The notes under the pieces are model-generated. The model was not told the DNA's origin, made no database searches, and was given only the letters and a program-made list of their open reading frames with translations. The position numbers and the translations under genes are program-made. Positions 40,133 to 49,157 of a DNA stretch of 64,000 nt are shown here, piece by piece; position 1 is the stretch's first letter; the number at the start of each line of letters is the position of its first letter. Location of the stretch: the NCBI RefSeq assembly GCF_000816305.1, contig NZ_CP007773.1, forward strand, positions 1,736,001 to 1,800,000, written 5' to 3'. This stretch comes from Campylobacter subantarcticus LMG 24377 (lineage in GTDB: Bacteria > Campylobacterota > Campylobacteria > Campylobacterales > Campylobacteraceae).

Positions 40133-41151
40133 ATAGAAAAAGAATTTATAATCCAAAATCAAACGAAACTTTAAATGATAGAAAAGTTTTTAACGGTAAT
40201 CCTCATGGGATTTTAAATTTCACCAAAGCAAAATACACTTGGGCTTTAAAACTTTGGGATTTAATGGAAGCAAATACCTGGTTTCCCAAAGAAGTGGATA
40301 CAACCAAAGATGCATTAGATTATCGCTGTAATCTCACAAGTGCTGAAAAAAGAATGTATGATTTAGTTTGGTCTCAACTCATCTCAATGGATAGTTTTCA
40401 AACAAATAATCTTGCTGATAATATCAACCCATATATCACAGCACCTGAAATTAACGCAGTTTTAGCAAGACAAGCTTATGAAGAGGCAAATCACTCTAAG
40501 TCTTATGCTGTTATGGTAGAGGCTATTTGCGAAAACACAGACTTAATCTATGAGATGGAAAAGCACGATGAGACTTTAAGAGAAAAGAATGATTTTATTT
40601 CGAGTATCTATGAAGAATTAGCTGGTGAAGTAGATGATAATAAGCTCTTACTCGCCATGGTGGCAAATCAAATTTTAGAAGGGGTGTATTTTTATAGTGG
40701 CTTCACTGCTATTTATGCCCTTGCACGTGCAGGAAAAATGCTAGGTTCAGCACAAATGATACGTTTTATACAAAGAGATGAGATTACGCATTTGTTATTA
40801 TTCCAAAACATGATTAATTCTGTTCGTAAAGAAAGATCTGATTTATTTAACGATACCAATCTAAGTAAAATCTATGATATGTTTGAGAAAGCAGGCGAGC
40901 TTGAAATCAAATGGGGAAAATATATTACTCAAAATCAAATTATGGGTTTTACAGATGATATCATAGAAGAGTATATTCATTATCTTGTTGATCAAAGGCT
41001 TACTGCTATTAATTTAGATAAAATTTACAATGCTAAGCACCCGATTAAATGGGTTGATGATTTTTCTAAATTTAACGATCAAAAAAGCAATTTCTTTGAA
41101 AGTAAGGTTACAAACTACTCCAAAGGAAGCTTGAGTTTTGATGACTTTTAA
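40129..41151 (+). CDS. nrdB: Ribonucleoside-diphosphate reductase beta subunit (class Ia)
   Basis: The 340-residue protein keeps the diiron and radical residues: Glu119 and His122 in YEEANHSKSY with Tyr126 at the radical position (H-x3-Y as in E. coli His118/Tyr122), later carboxylates in YEELAGEVDD and ILEGVYFYSGF, and DEITHLLLFQ. The tail ends KGSLSFDDF, fitting the docking peptide for NrdA. It holds the tyrosyl radical for dNTP synthesis. The nrdA gene is not in this window. It overlaps the RDD gene by 4 bp. Confidence 0.95.
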   Translation: MNRKRIYNPKSNETLNDRKVFNGNPHGILNFTKAKYTWALKLWDLMEANTWFPKEVDTTKDALDYRCNLTSAEKRMYDLVWSQLISMDSFQTNNLADNINPYITAPEINAVLARQAYEEANHSKSYAVMVEAICENTDLIYEMEKHDETLREKNDFISSIYEELAGEVDDNKLLLAMVANQILEGVYFYSGFTAIYALARAGKMLGSAQMIRFIQRDEITHLLLFQNMINSVRKERSDLFNDTNLSKIYDMFEKAGELEIKWGKYITQNQIMGFTDDIIEEYIHYLVDQRLTAINLDKIYNAKHPIKWVDDFSKFNDQKSNFFESKVTNYSKGSLSFDDF

Positions 41152-41275
41152 GTCACAAAACTACCCGTTTTCTTACATTTTTTTAAATCAAATCTTTTTT
41201 CAATTTAATATTTTATTTTTATTTATTTTAATATCATAAAATCAGCAGTTTTTATTTTATTTATAAGGAGTAATT

Positions 41276-41443
41276 ATGGAGTTTTTAGAACTTTTGTTAA
41301 TCTTCATCGCCATAGTTCTCATGATAGTTAAACCTAAAAAAGAAAAACTTGCTTTTTCAATACTTATAATTTCATGGGCTATTATGGTATTTGACTATTT
41401 AGGTCGTAAATCAGGCGCAATTTTAGGCCTAATGAATCTATAA
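41276..41443 (+). CDS. dba: Dba, small hydrophobic protein translated with DsbI
   Basis: A 55-residue ORF preceded by TAAGGAG encodes MEFLELLLIFIAIVLMIVKP, a basic KKEK turn, and a second hydrophobic helix (FSILIISWAIMVFDYLG). Size, hydrophobicity and position directly upstream of dsbI match Dba of C. jejuni. Dba and DsbI are known to be needed together for activity, with coupled translation and iron (Fur) control of the operon in C. jejuni. The stop is 10 bp before the dsbI ATG. Confidence 0.85.
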   Translation: MEFLELLLIFIAIVLMIVKPKKEKLAFSILIISWAIMVFDYLGRKSGAILGLMNL

Positions 41444-41453
41444 GGTGGCAAAC

Positions 41454-42971
41454 ATGTGTGATATTAACAAAACTAAATTCTTTTATTTTTTAATGTGTAT
41501 GGCAGGCTTTTTAGTGATTTTAATGCCTGTTGGAACTGCAAATCTAATTTTTGGATATATGCTAGGGGATAGTCCTTGTACATCATGCTGGGGACAAAGA
41601 GAATCTATGATTTTTATCGGTGTAGCGGCTTTATTTATCGTTCGCTATGGTATAAAAGGTAAATTTTTAGCTTTTCTTTTAATCGCAACAGCATTTGGTT
41701 TATGGCAATCATTCAATCACATAAGCTGGCACGCACATCGTGATCTTGATCAAGGTTTTGGTTTACCTATTTTTGGTTTACATACTTATTTTTGGGCTGA
41801 AGTAGTATTTTGGGCTGTAGTTTTACTACTAGGTGTTATTTTTGCATTTGCACCAAAATTTGCTTCTTTTGAAAAAGAAATGGAAGGTGCTAGCTATAGA
41901 AAATTAACCAAATTTAATCTAGCTGCTATGGTTATTGTTGCATTTATTGTAGCTTCAAATATATTCCAAGCCTTTGTAAGCACTGGTCCTGTTCCATACA
42001 GCGGGCAAGGTGATCCTGTTCGTTTTAGCTTAAATCCAAAATATATCATTTGGTCTGACTCTGGCTGGAGCAAAAGTTGGAAAAGCTTCTCTGTACTTGG
42101 ACCGCGTGATGTAAAAGATCCTGACTTTGCTTTTGCACCTGCAAGTGAAAAACTTGGCATCAAATTTGACAACAACACAAGCAATGCTCCATTTGTAAAT
42201 ATCGATGATACTTTAAAAATCACAAGCGAAACAAAAATCGATTTTCCAAAAGCAATCAATACACTTGATTACATTCATGGAGAATATGTTGCAAGTTCAA
42301 AATGGGAAGTATTTTTCTTAGATGATAACTTCAGTATTAAAACTGATTTTCTTTTAGATCCTTACTACTCAGCAACAATTAATCCTATCGTAAGTATCAT
42401 TCCTTACTTAGATAACAAATACATCTTAATGGGTTCAAACAAAACTTTCTTAAGATTTGCACAAAATCCTAATGCAGATCATACGGTACAGTATGCTCAT
42501 TTTATGAAGGGTGCGGATAAATTTGAAGGTACAGGAAAAGACCTAGGGCGCGGTAGAATTGACACAGTAAGAGCTAAATTCAACCACATCTTAAGTACAA
42601 CAACAGATGGTAAATACATGTACACTGCTACAGTTCCTAACAACAAAGATGCAAAAACTTTTGTTATTTCAAAAATTTCTTTAGCAGATAGAGTTCTTTC
42701 GGCAGAATTTACTCCTAAAGCTGATTTAAAAGAAGGTAAAACTTTAGGTGATCTTTACATCACTTCAATGGCTTGCAAAGATGGCAAAATTTATGCTCTA
42801 AGCAAAAAACACAATGTAATTGCAGTAATTGACTTAGCTAAAGAAGCGATCGTAGAAGCTATTGCGTATCCAGAAAGCATTACTAATGCAAGAAGTTTAT
42901 TCTTCAAAGATAACAAAATGCATATCTTATCTTATCAAGATGGAGCAAACATCCTTTATACACTTGATTAA
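41454..42971 (+). CDS. dsbI: DsbI, DsbB-like disulfide oxidoreductase with C-terminal beta-propeller
   Basis: A GTG at 41445 opens the frame, but the ATG at 41454 has AAGG 8 bases upstream and is preferred (505 residues). The first 165 residues hold DsbB-like membrane helices with the CxxC pair Cys42/Cys45 in SPCTSCWGQRE. A fifth helix is at about 150-165. The remaining residues form a periplasmic repeated beta structure typical of DsbI. It reoxidises a periplasmic thiol partner and passes electrons to quinones. It forms an operon with dba. Confidence 0.92.
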   Translation: MCDINKTKFFYFLMCMAGFLVILMPVGTANLIFGYMLGDSPCTSCWGQRESMIFIGVAALFIVRYGIKGKFLAFLLIATAFGLWQSFNHISWHAHRDLDQGFGLPIFGLHTYFWAEVVFWAVVLLLGVIFAFAPKFASFEKEMEGASYRKLTKFNLAAMVIVAFIVASNIFQAFVSTGPVPYSGQGDPVRFSLNPKYIIWSDSGWSKSWKSFSVLGPRDVKDPDFAFAPASEKLGIKFDNNTSNAPFVNIDDTLKITSETKIDFPKAINTLDYIHGEYVASSKWEVFFLDDNFSIKTDFLLDPYYSATINPIVSIIPYLDNKYILMGSNKTFLRFAQNPNADHTVQYAHFMKGADKFEGTGKDLGRGRIDTVRAKFNHILSTTTDGKYMYTATVPNNKDAKTFVISKISLADRVLSAEFTPKADLKEGKTLGDLYITSMACKDGKIYALSKKHNVIAVIDLAKEAIVEAIAYPESITNARSLFFKDNKMHILSYQDGANILYTLD

Positions 42972-42996
42972 TCTTAAGGCGTTTTACGCCTTAAGA
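42972..42996 (+). terminator. Terminator of dba-dsbI
   Basis: A 10-bp stem TCTTAAGGCG / CGCCTTAAGA with loop TTTTA lies just after the dsbI stop codon. The downstream T content is modest (ATTTAAAG). Confidence 0.7.
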
Positions 42997-43056
42997 ATTT
43001 AAAGCTAGATAAATAAAACTTAAGATAAAATAACACTTTTTATCAAGGAGTGCTTA

Positions 43057-43689
43057 TTGATTCATATATTTGAACAAAAACAATGCCAAACCATGGCAGA
43101 AGAAATTCGTAAAAACACCTTTATCAATGAAGAATTATTCGAAGCTTTTTGTTCAACTCCTAGAGAAATTTTCTCACCTTTAAAAATGCATGCCTATAGA
43201 CTTGATGCACTTCCTTTAATGGGCAATCAATGGATAAGCTCACCTTTAACCGTAGCCAAAATGACCATGGCACTTGATTTTAAAGATGCGGATAGTGTTT
43301 TAGAAATAGGCTGTGGTAGCGGGTATCAAGCTGCGATTTTGAGCAGGCTTATTAGAAGAGTTTTTACCATAGAGCGCATTGAAAAACTTGCAATTAGCGC
43401 TATAGAAAAATTTAAAAAACTTAATTATTCTAATATTCATGTTAAATTTGATGATGGTCAAAATGGTTGGAAAAATTATGCACCTTATGATAGAATTTTA
43501 CTCTCAGCTTATATAGAGCATATTCCAAATGTATTATTTAATCAACTTGAAAACAATGGAATTTTAGTAGCTCCTTTACTCATAGGAAATCAACAATTTA
43601 TCACTAAATTTACCAAAAAAGATAATGAGATTAGCAAAGAAGTTTTAGATGAATGTCTTTTTGTACCCATTAAAGACGGTAAAGAATAA
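43057..43689 (+). CDS. pcm: Protein-L-isoaspartate O-methyltransferase
   Basis: The 210-residue protein has the SAM-binding motif VLEIGCGSGYQAAIL, a preceding WISSPLTVAKMTMAL segment and FDDGQNGWKNYAPYDRILLSA, all typical of Pcm. It repairs isoaspartyl residues in damaged proteins. The start codon is not ATG; I read it as TTG, with CAAGGAG just upstream. Starting at the first internal ATG (residue 13, MAEEIRKN) would drop only a weakly conserved tail, so the exact start is uncertain. Confidence 0.88.
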   Translation: MIHIFEQKQCQTMAEEIRKNTFINEELFEAFCSTPREIFSPLKMHAYRLDALPLMGNQWISSPLTVAKMTMALDFKDADSVLEIGCGSGYQAAILSRLIRRVFTIERIEKLAISAIEKFKKLNYSNIHVKFDDGQNGWKNYAPYDRILLSAYIEHIPNVLFNQLENNGILVAPLLIGNQQFITKFTKKDNEISKEVLDECLFVPIKDGKE

Positions 43690-43799
43690 TCCTACTAATT
43701 TTAGGATAAATATTTAATTTTAATATAATTATAATTATTATTAAATATAAGCTTTTTATAGGGGATGTTTTTTATAATTATATAAAAAAAGGAAATATT

Positions 43800-44540
43800 A
43801 TGAGTTTTAAAAAAATACTTTTTGGTTCATTTATTACTAGTATGCTTTTTGCCTATGAGCAAATGCCACAAAATATCTCACATGGAAATTTTATAGATAA
43901 AGAAAAATGGAAAAATTTAGATAAAAACTGGATTTATTGCGAAAGTGGGTTAAATCAAGATTTTATCAATATAAACAGTAAAAAAGCTGCAAACAAAAAT
44001 AATTCTTTAGAATTTAACTATTCAAATGATTCTTTTGGCTTAATAAATGATGGTTATACTATAAAAATGCATTTTGCAAGCAATGGAAGCCATATCGTGC
44101 TAAATAATACAGCTTATAATTTATCCCATTTTCACTTTCACGCTCCATCAAAGATTTCTATTGATAAAAAATCTTATCCTTTAGAAATTCATTTTAGCCA
44201 TGTAAGTCAAAAAGGTGATATAGCAGTGGTTGTGCTGTTTTTACAAGAAGGTACGGAAAATCCTTTTATTAAAAAAATCATCCGTGCTTTTCCCAAAAAA
44301 GAAGGCGATAAGCTTTATGTTCAAGGCTTAAGTGCTAATGAGTTATTACCAAATAACTTTCAATCTTTTTATATCTTTAAAAACAAACTCAACAAGCCTT
44401 GTAATCAAAAAATCACTTGGATAGTTTTAAAAGATGTAAGCTATACCTCTAAAGAGCAAATCCAAACTATACAAAATTTAATGGGAAAAAATGAGAATTT
44501 AAAAACACAAGAAATTAATAATTTAGAACAAAATGATTAA
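43800..44540 (+). CDS. cah: Alpha-class carbonic anhydrase, secreted
   Basis: The 246-residue protein has a signal peptide (cleavage after MLFA, about residue 18) and the alpha-carbonic anhydrase zinc site: His112 and His114 in SHFHFHAPS and His131 in YPLEIHFSHV. It converts CO2 and bicarbonate in the periplasm, so it complements the cytoplasmic beta-class enzyme. The tail after about residue 225 is low-complexity Asn/Glu/Lys. It ends in a hairpin shared with the converging gene. Confidence 0.92.
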   Translation: MSFKKILFGSFITSMLFAYEQMPQNISHGNFIDKEKWKNLDKNWIYCESGLNQDFININSKKAANKNNSLEFNYSNDSFGLINDGYTIKMHFASNGSHIVLNNTAYNLSHFHFHAPSKISIDKKSYPLEIHFSHVSQKGDIAVVVLFLQEGTENPFIKKIIRAFPKKEGDKLYVQGLSANELLPNNFQSFYIFKNKLNKPCNQKITWIVLKDVSYTSKEQIQTIQNLMGKNENLKTQEINNLEQND

Positions 44541-44561
44541 GCAAGGTCTGCTTAATCATTT
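44531..44561. terminator. Bidirectional terminator between convergent genes, with both stop codons in the stem
   Basis: A 13-bp perfect stem AAATGATTAAGCA / TGCTTAATCATTT has loop AGGTC. The cah stop (44538-44540) and the stop of the 44552 gene lie in opposite arms. Confidence 0.75.
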
Positions 44562-45184
44562 ATAAAAGCTTGAATTTTTTCCAAATTAGCTCTAAAAAGC
44601 TTAAAATTTAATTCGCTAGAAATTTTTAAATCCGCAAAAAAAGGATTTCTCAAACTAGCTATAAGCAAATAATCGCCTTTTTTTAGTACTCTTTGCGTAG
44701 AGAATTCTTTTTCTTTTACCTTATCAAAGATATTTTCACTTGATTGGATACCTTCTTTTAATTTCTTACTATAAAGCAAAATTCCACAAAAGAAATTCCC
44801 AAATTCATCTTTAAATTTTACATCATAAAAACTAAAATCATCAAAAACAAAAGAATTTTGCGAATGATAGGTTTTTAAAGAAAAATCAAAAGCAATTTTT
44901 TCAAAATCTTTTTGATCAAAACCTTGTTTATTAAATTTGGCATTATTTTGTTTTAAAAATTCCTCGCACATTTTAAACACAAGTTCATTGCGTCCCCATA
45001 TGAGCTTTCTTCCTAAAATTCTAAAAAACAAAACTCCTACTAAAACAGCAAAAAACAAAGCCATGATCACATCTTTACTAAATTGAAAAGTAAGAAAAAA
45101 TACAACCAAAGCTTCAGCAAATGCTAAAATTTGCAAAGCTTTGTATCTTTTATTTAAAGCTTGTCTTATGACTTCAAAATCCAT
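44552..45184 (-). CDS. Membrane protein of unknown function (DUF3137-like)
   Basis: The 210-residue protein has two adjacent membrane helices (about 17-35 and 40-56) near the N-terminus and a cytoplasmic alpha/beta domain (about 70-205). The pattern FVFDDFSFYDVKFKDEFGNF followed by FCGILLYSKK is what DUF3137-type proteins show; the match is by eye and moderate. No catalytic residues are evident. It starts at the last base of the typA frame, so it is co-transcribed with typA. Confidence 0.6.
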   Translation of the reverse strand: MDFEVIRQALNKRYKALQILAFAEALVVFFLTFQFSKDVIMALFFAVLVGVLFFRILGRKLIWGRNELVFKMCEEFLKQNNAKFNKQGFDQKDFEKIAFDFSLKTYHSQNSFVFDDFSFYDVKFKDEFGNFFCGILLYSKKLKEGIQSSENIFDKVKEKEFSTQRVLKKGDYLLIASLRNPFFADLKISSELNFKLFRANLEKIQAFIND

Positions 45185-47004
45185 TAAGACTTAGCCTTTT
45201 CCATTCTTTTTCTTTGAGTAGGATCAAGATATCTTTTTCTAACTCTAATATTTTGCGGAGTAACCTCTACAAGCTCATCTTCTTCTATCCATTCTAACGC
45301 TCTTTCAAGGCTTAATTTTCTTGGTGGCACAAGTTTAATCGCATCATCACTACCGCTTGCTCTAACATTAGTTAAATTTTTACCTTTAATAGGATTAACA
45401 TCTAAGTCATTTGGACGAGAGTGCTCACCTATAATCATACCCGTATATACTTTTGTTTGAGGATCGATAAACAACACCCCTCTATCTTGTAAGTTAAACA
45501 AAGAATACCCCAAAGCAACACCATTTTCCATAGAGATTAACGCACCATTATTTCTTTTTTCAACTGCTCCACTAAATGGACGAAACTCTAAAAAGCTATG
45601 GTTCATCACACCTTCGCCTTTAGTATCTGTTAAAAATTGCGATCTAAATCCTATAAGCCCGCGCGCAGGAATTTCAAACTCAAGTCTAGTTTGACCATCT
45701 CCTGTTGGAGTCATGGTTTTCATTTCAGCTTTTCTTTTACCTAGTTTTTCAATCACCACTCCAGTAAAATCATCAGGCACATCAATCACTAAGTGTTCAA
45801 ATGGTTCAGTTTTTACCCCATCTTCCACTTTAACGATAACTTCTGGTCTTCCCATACAAAATTCAAAGCCCTCTCTACGCATATTTTCCGCTAAAATGGT
45901 TATTTGAAGTTCACCTCTTCCGCTTACTTTAAATTTACCCTCGCCTGTACTTTCATATTTCATAGCGATATTTGTTTTCATTTCTGCATCTAAACGCTCT
46001 GCGATTTTATTTGAAGTTACGTGTTTACCTTCAGTACCCGCTAAAGGACCATCGTTTACTGAAAATACTATACTTAAAGTTGGTTCTTCTATGTGTAAAG
46101 GATCAAGTGGCATAGGGTTGTTTGGATCCACCACGCTATCTCCTACATCTAAAGCTTCAAAACCTGCAATCGCAACGATATCGCCTGTTCCTGCTTCATC
46201 AATATCCATTTTTTCTAGTCCCATAAAACCAATAAGTTTTGAAATTCTTCCATTGATTTTAGAACCATCTGCCTTAGCTAGCATAACATTTTGATTTTTC
46301 TTTACTTTACCGTTAAAAATTCTTGCAATCCCTATCTTACCAACGAAATTATCATAACCTAGAGTAAAAACTTGAAGTTGTAAAGGATTTTCATCGCTAC
46401 CACTTGGAGCAGGCACGCGCTCAAGTATAGTCTTAAACAATGGCTCCATATTTACACTTTCATCTTCAAGTGCAAGTTTTGCATAACCATTTTTAGCAGC
46501 TGCATAAACTACTGCAAAATCAAGTTGTTCATCATTTGCTTCTAGGGCTACAAAAAGATCAAAAATTTCATTAATTACTTTTTCAGCATCCGCGGCTGGT
46601 TTGTCGATTTTATTGATAACAACGATAGGTTTAAGTCCTAAAGACAAAGCTTTTTTTACCACAAATTTAGTTTGCGGCATAACCCCTTCTTGTGCATCAA
46701 CTAAAAGCAAAACTCCATCAACCATTTTTAAAACACGCTCAACTTCTCCACCAAAATCAGCATGCCCTGGAGTATCTATGATGTTTATCTTGGTACCTTT
46801 GTAATTGATAGCAGTATTTTTAGAAAGTATAGTAATGCCTCTTTCTTTTTCTATATCATTGCTATCCATTACACGCTCTGCTATTTGCTCGCGCTCACTA
46901 AAAGTTCCTGATTGTTTTAAAAGCTCATCTACCATTGTTGTTTTACCATGATCAACGTGAGCTATAACAGCTATATTTCTAATATTATCCAAGTTTTTCT
47001 CCAA
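45184..47004 (-). CDS. typA: Translational GTPase TypA/BipA
   Basis: The 606-residue protein has GTPase motifs [33 protein letters not shown] and NKIDKP, then elongation-factor-like domains and the BipA C-terminal domain ([23 protein letters not shown]). BipA binds the ribosome, aids 50S assembly at low temperature and affects motility and virulence traits. It overlaps the downstream 44552 gene by one base. The 113-bp gap upstream is divergent from the flagellar operon. Confidence 0.96.
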   Translation of the reverse strand: MEKNLDNIRNIAVIAHVDHGKTTMVDELLKQSGTFSEREQIAERVMDSNDIEKERGITILSKNTAINYKGTKINIIDTPGHADFGGEVERVLKMVDGVLLLVDAQEGVMPQTKFVVKKALSLGLKPIVVINKIDKPAADAEKVINEIFDLFVALEANDEQLDFAVVYAAAKNGYAKLALEDESVNMEPLFKTILERVPAPSGSDENPLQLQVFTLGYDNFVGKIGIARIFNGKVKKNQNVMLAKADGSKINGRISKLIGFMGLEKMDIDEAGTGDIVAIAGFEALDVGDSVVDPNNPMPLDPLHIEEPTLSIVFSVNDGPLAGTEGKHVTSNKIAERLDAEMKTNIAMKYESTGEGKFKVSGRGELQITILAENMRREGFEFCMGRPEVIVKVEDGVKTEPFEHLVIDVPDDFTGVVIEKLGKRKAEMKTMTPTGDGQTRLEFEIPARGLIGFRSQFLTDTKGEGVMNHSFLEFRPFSGAVEKRNNGALISMENGVALGYSLFNLQDRGVLFIDPQTKVYTGMIIGEHSRPNDLDVNPIKGKNLTNVRASGSDDAIKLVPPRKLSLERALEWIEEDELVEVTPQNIRVRKRYLDPTQRKRMEKAKS

Positions 47005-47064
47005 AGTCTTAAATTAAAATCTAATATTATATAAAAAAATTGCTTAAAAATTAAGATTAAAAAT

Positions 47065-47082
47065 TTGGAACGCTTGTTGCTT
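47065..47082 (+). promoter_or_regulatory. Sigma-54 promoter of the fliK operon
   Basis: TTTGGAACGCTTGTTGCTT has GG at 47067-47068 and GC at 47079-47080 with 10 bases between. It lies 50 bp before the ATG at 47118. Confidence 0.9.
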
Positions 47083-47117
47083 TTGTCTGGATAACAATTA
47101 TTTTTAAGGAGAAAAAT

Positions 47118-47456
47118 ATGTCAAACTTAAACACTCAAATTTTTAATGCTAACTTAGAAAAACAAGGAACTTCAGTTTTAAATAGCAAGTATTTTATGGA
47201 ACTTTTAAACTATCTAGAAGTAGTAAATTCAAATGAAGAAAAAGAACTAAACTATGCAAAACTTTCAGGAAAAATGAGTGAAATTTTAGATGATACTCAT
47301 AATGAAAATGCTATCTTAAATGCTAAAAATATAGAAGAATTATTAGTAATCTTTAAAAATTTTAATCTTTCTCATGAAAATTTAAAACTTGATTGTGCAA
47401 CACAATTACAAAATTTATTTCCAAACTTAGCAAAAAATAATTTTTTAGTAGGTTAA
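47118..47456 (+). CDS. Flagellar-regulon protein homologous to a FliK N-terminal segment
   Basis: The 112-residue soluble protein stands first in the fliK-flgD-flgE run, 3 bp before fliK, behind a sigma-54 promoter. Residues 23-111 align by eye with FliK residues 89-176 of the next gene: FMELLNYLEVVNS to FMQILSLLEVLQS, NIEELLVIFKNFNL to NINELLSIAKELGL, and LQNLFPNLAKNNF to LKEAFPNLDKKGF. It therefore looks like a stand-alone copy of the FliK segment. It is the expected gene at this position in Campylobacter. Function is not known. Confidence 0.82.
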   Translation: MSNLNTQIFNANLEKQGTSVLNSKYFMELLNYLEVVNSNEEKELNYAKLSGKMSEILDDTHNENAILNAKNIEELLVIFKNFNLSHENLKLDCATQLQNLFPNLAKNNFLVG

Positions 47457-47459
47457 TAA

Positions 47460-49109
47460 ATGTCTAATATCCAAGCCAGTGATGCTTTAAATTTACTAAG
47501 CATCACTCCACAAAATGAAAACACAAGTAAAGATAGCGCTAACCCCCAAAGTGATGGGGAAGAATTTTTAAATTCTTTATTACAAGCCATCAATGAAAAA
47601 GATGAAAGCTTGCCAAAGGATTTTAAAGCACCTCAAAAAGACAATAATAGTGAAAAAAATTTAAAAGAAACTACTAGCGATAAAACTTCACTAGATGAAA
47701 AAGATGCTTTAAAACTTTTCGATGGTGCAAATTTTATGCAAATACTTTCTTTATTGGAAGTTTTACAAAGTGATAGCAAGGATATTAAACTCAACAAGCT
47801 AGCCAAGGACAACACGGCTATATTGAATCTTGAAAAAAATTTACACCAATTAAAAAATATCAAAAATATCAATGAACTTTTAAGTATCGCAAAAGAGTTA
47901 GGTTTAAATATAAAAAATATTAAACTAGAACAGATCAAAGAACTAAAAGAAGCTTTTCCTAATCTTGACAAAAAAGGTTTTTTTGAAAACTCAAAACACA
48001 ACAATACTCATATTTTTCAAGATTTAATCAACCAAAAAATGTCAAAATTACTCAAAGAAGAACCAAGCTCTAGCAAGAATATAAAAAGCAAAGAAAGCGA
48101 AGGGGTTTCTTTGCTTTCTTCTGCTTTAAAAAATATAGAACTTCCAAAAAAGGATGTGAAAGTACAAACAAAAGAAAATATTCAAAATATAGATTTTAAA
48201 GAAAAGTTTATAGAAAAAATTCAAGATAATAAAGAAATAAAAGACATAAAAAATATTAATAAAAATGATAAATTAAATGATATTGAGCTTATCAATCTAG
48301 CCCAAAATTCAAACTTAAAAAAAGAAATTAAAGATAAAGAAAAAATAGATTTTAAAGAAATATTAAAAAACGAAAAATTAATTACCGGTGAAGATAGTTT
48401 TAGTAAAAAAATAAGTTCTGTTTTAGAAAATTCAAAAGATTTAAAAGCCGAACTAACCAATACAAAAAATATCCAAAATTTACAAAATCAAAACCAAGAT
48501 TTAAAGATTAATTTAGAAAATTTATTAAATCTTCAAGAAAAACAATTAAAAATAGAAAAAAATACTCAAAATACAGATAGCTTTGGTGATATTTTTAAAA
48601 ATACCAAAGAGCTTGTAAAAGATGATAGTGATCATAATGAAGAAAATTTAAATTCCTATATAAAAGAGATGAATAGAGTTTCTAATAATTTTGTGAAAAA
48701 TCAAAATATTCCTATGAAAGAAACTTTCAATGATTTTGCACAAGAATTTAAAGAAAAACTAGAAAGCTATAAAGCACCTATAACCAGATTTAATATAACT
48801 TTAAATCCTCATAATTTAGGTGAAGTTGAGGTAACTTTGATTCAAAGAGGTTCAAATTTAAATATTCACTTTAACTCAAATCAAAGTACTCTAAATCTTT
48901 TTATACAACATCAAGCAGAATTTAAAAATGCTTTAGTAAATATGGGATTTACAAATTTAGAAATGAATTTTAGCGATCAAGAAAGAAAAGAACAAAACCA
49001 ACAACAAAAAAACAAACAAAAAAACAATCATCAAAAAAATAAAGTGAATTTTGAAAAAGAAATTCAAGGAAAACCTAATTTAGAAATCGTTTTAGCAAAG
49101 TATTTCTAA
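47460..49109 (+). CDS. fliK: Flagellar hook-length control protein FliK
   Basis: The 549-residue protein is rich in Lys, Asn and Glu and largely unstructured, with a C-terminal FliK domain (about 420-520: ITRFNITLNPHNLGEVEVTL, NIHFNSNQSTL, LVNMGFTNLEMNF). FliK is a secreted ruler that ends hook growth by switching export to filament substrates. Residues about 89-176 form the segment shared with the preceding small protein. It is longer than enteric FliK (about 405). It is downstream of the sigma-54 promoter at 47065. Confidence 0.93.
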   Translation: MSNIQASDALNLLSITPQNENTSKDSANPQSDGEEFLNSLLQAINEKDESLPKDFKAPQKDNNSEKNLKETTSDKTSLDEKDALKLFDGANFMQILSLLEVLQSDSKDIKLNKLAKDNTAILNLEKNLHQLKNIKNINELLSIAKELGLNIKNIKLEQIKELKEAFPNLDKKGFFENSKHNNTHIFQDLINQKMSKLLKEEPSSSKNIKSKESEGVSLLSSALKNIELPKKDVKVQTKENIQNIDFKEKFIEKIQDNKEIKDIKNINKNDKLNDIELINLAQNSNLKKEIKDKEKIDFKEILKNEKLITGEDSFSKKISSVLENSKDLKAELTNTKNIQNLQNQNQDLKINLENLLNLQEKQLKIEKNTQNTDSFGDIFKNTKELVKDDSDHNEENLNSYIKEMNRVSNNFVKNQNIPMKETFNDFAQEFKEKLESYKAPITRFNITLNPHNLGEVEVTLIQRGSNLNIHFNSNQSTLNLFIQHQAEFKNALVNMGFTNLEMNFSDQERKEQNQQQKNKQKNNHQKNKVNFEKEIQGKPNLEIVLAKYF

Positions 49110-49127
49110 GTGGAATATTTTTTGCTT
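49110..49127 (+). promoter_or_regulatory. Second sigma-54 promoter, upstream of flgD
   Basis: GTGGAATATTTTTTGCTT has GG at 49112-49113 and GC at 49124-49125 with 10 bases between. It sits right after the fliK stop and 31 bp before the flgD ATG. Confidence 0.85.
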
Positions 49128-49157
49128 AATGATTAAAAATTATAAAAAAGGATTTTT

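Noticed and set aside
41142-41160. Small palindrome TGACTTTTAAGTCA after nrdB
   Set aside because: The stem is about 5 bp with a short loop and lacks a T run; not convincing as a terminator.
47460-49109. fliK low-complexity Lys/Asn region as a sign of foreign origin
   Set aside because: FliK middle regions are normally low-complexity, and base composition matches the neighbouring flagellar genes.
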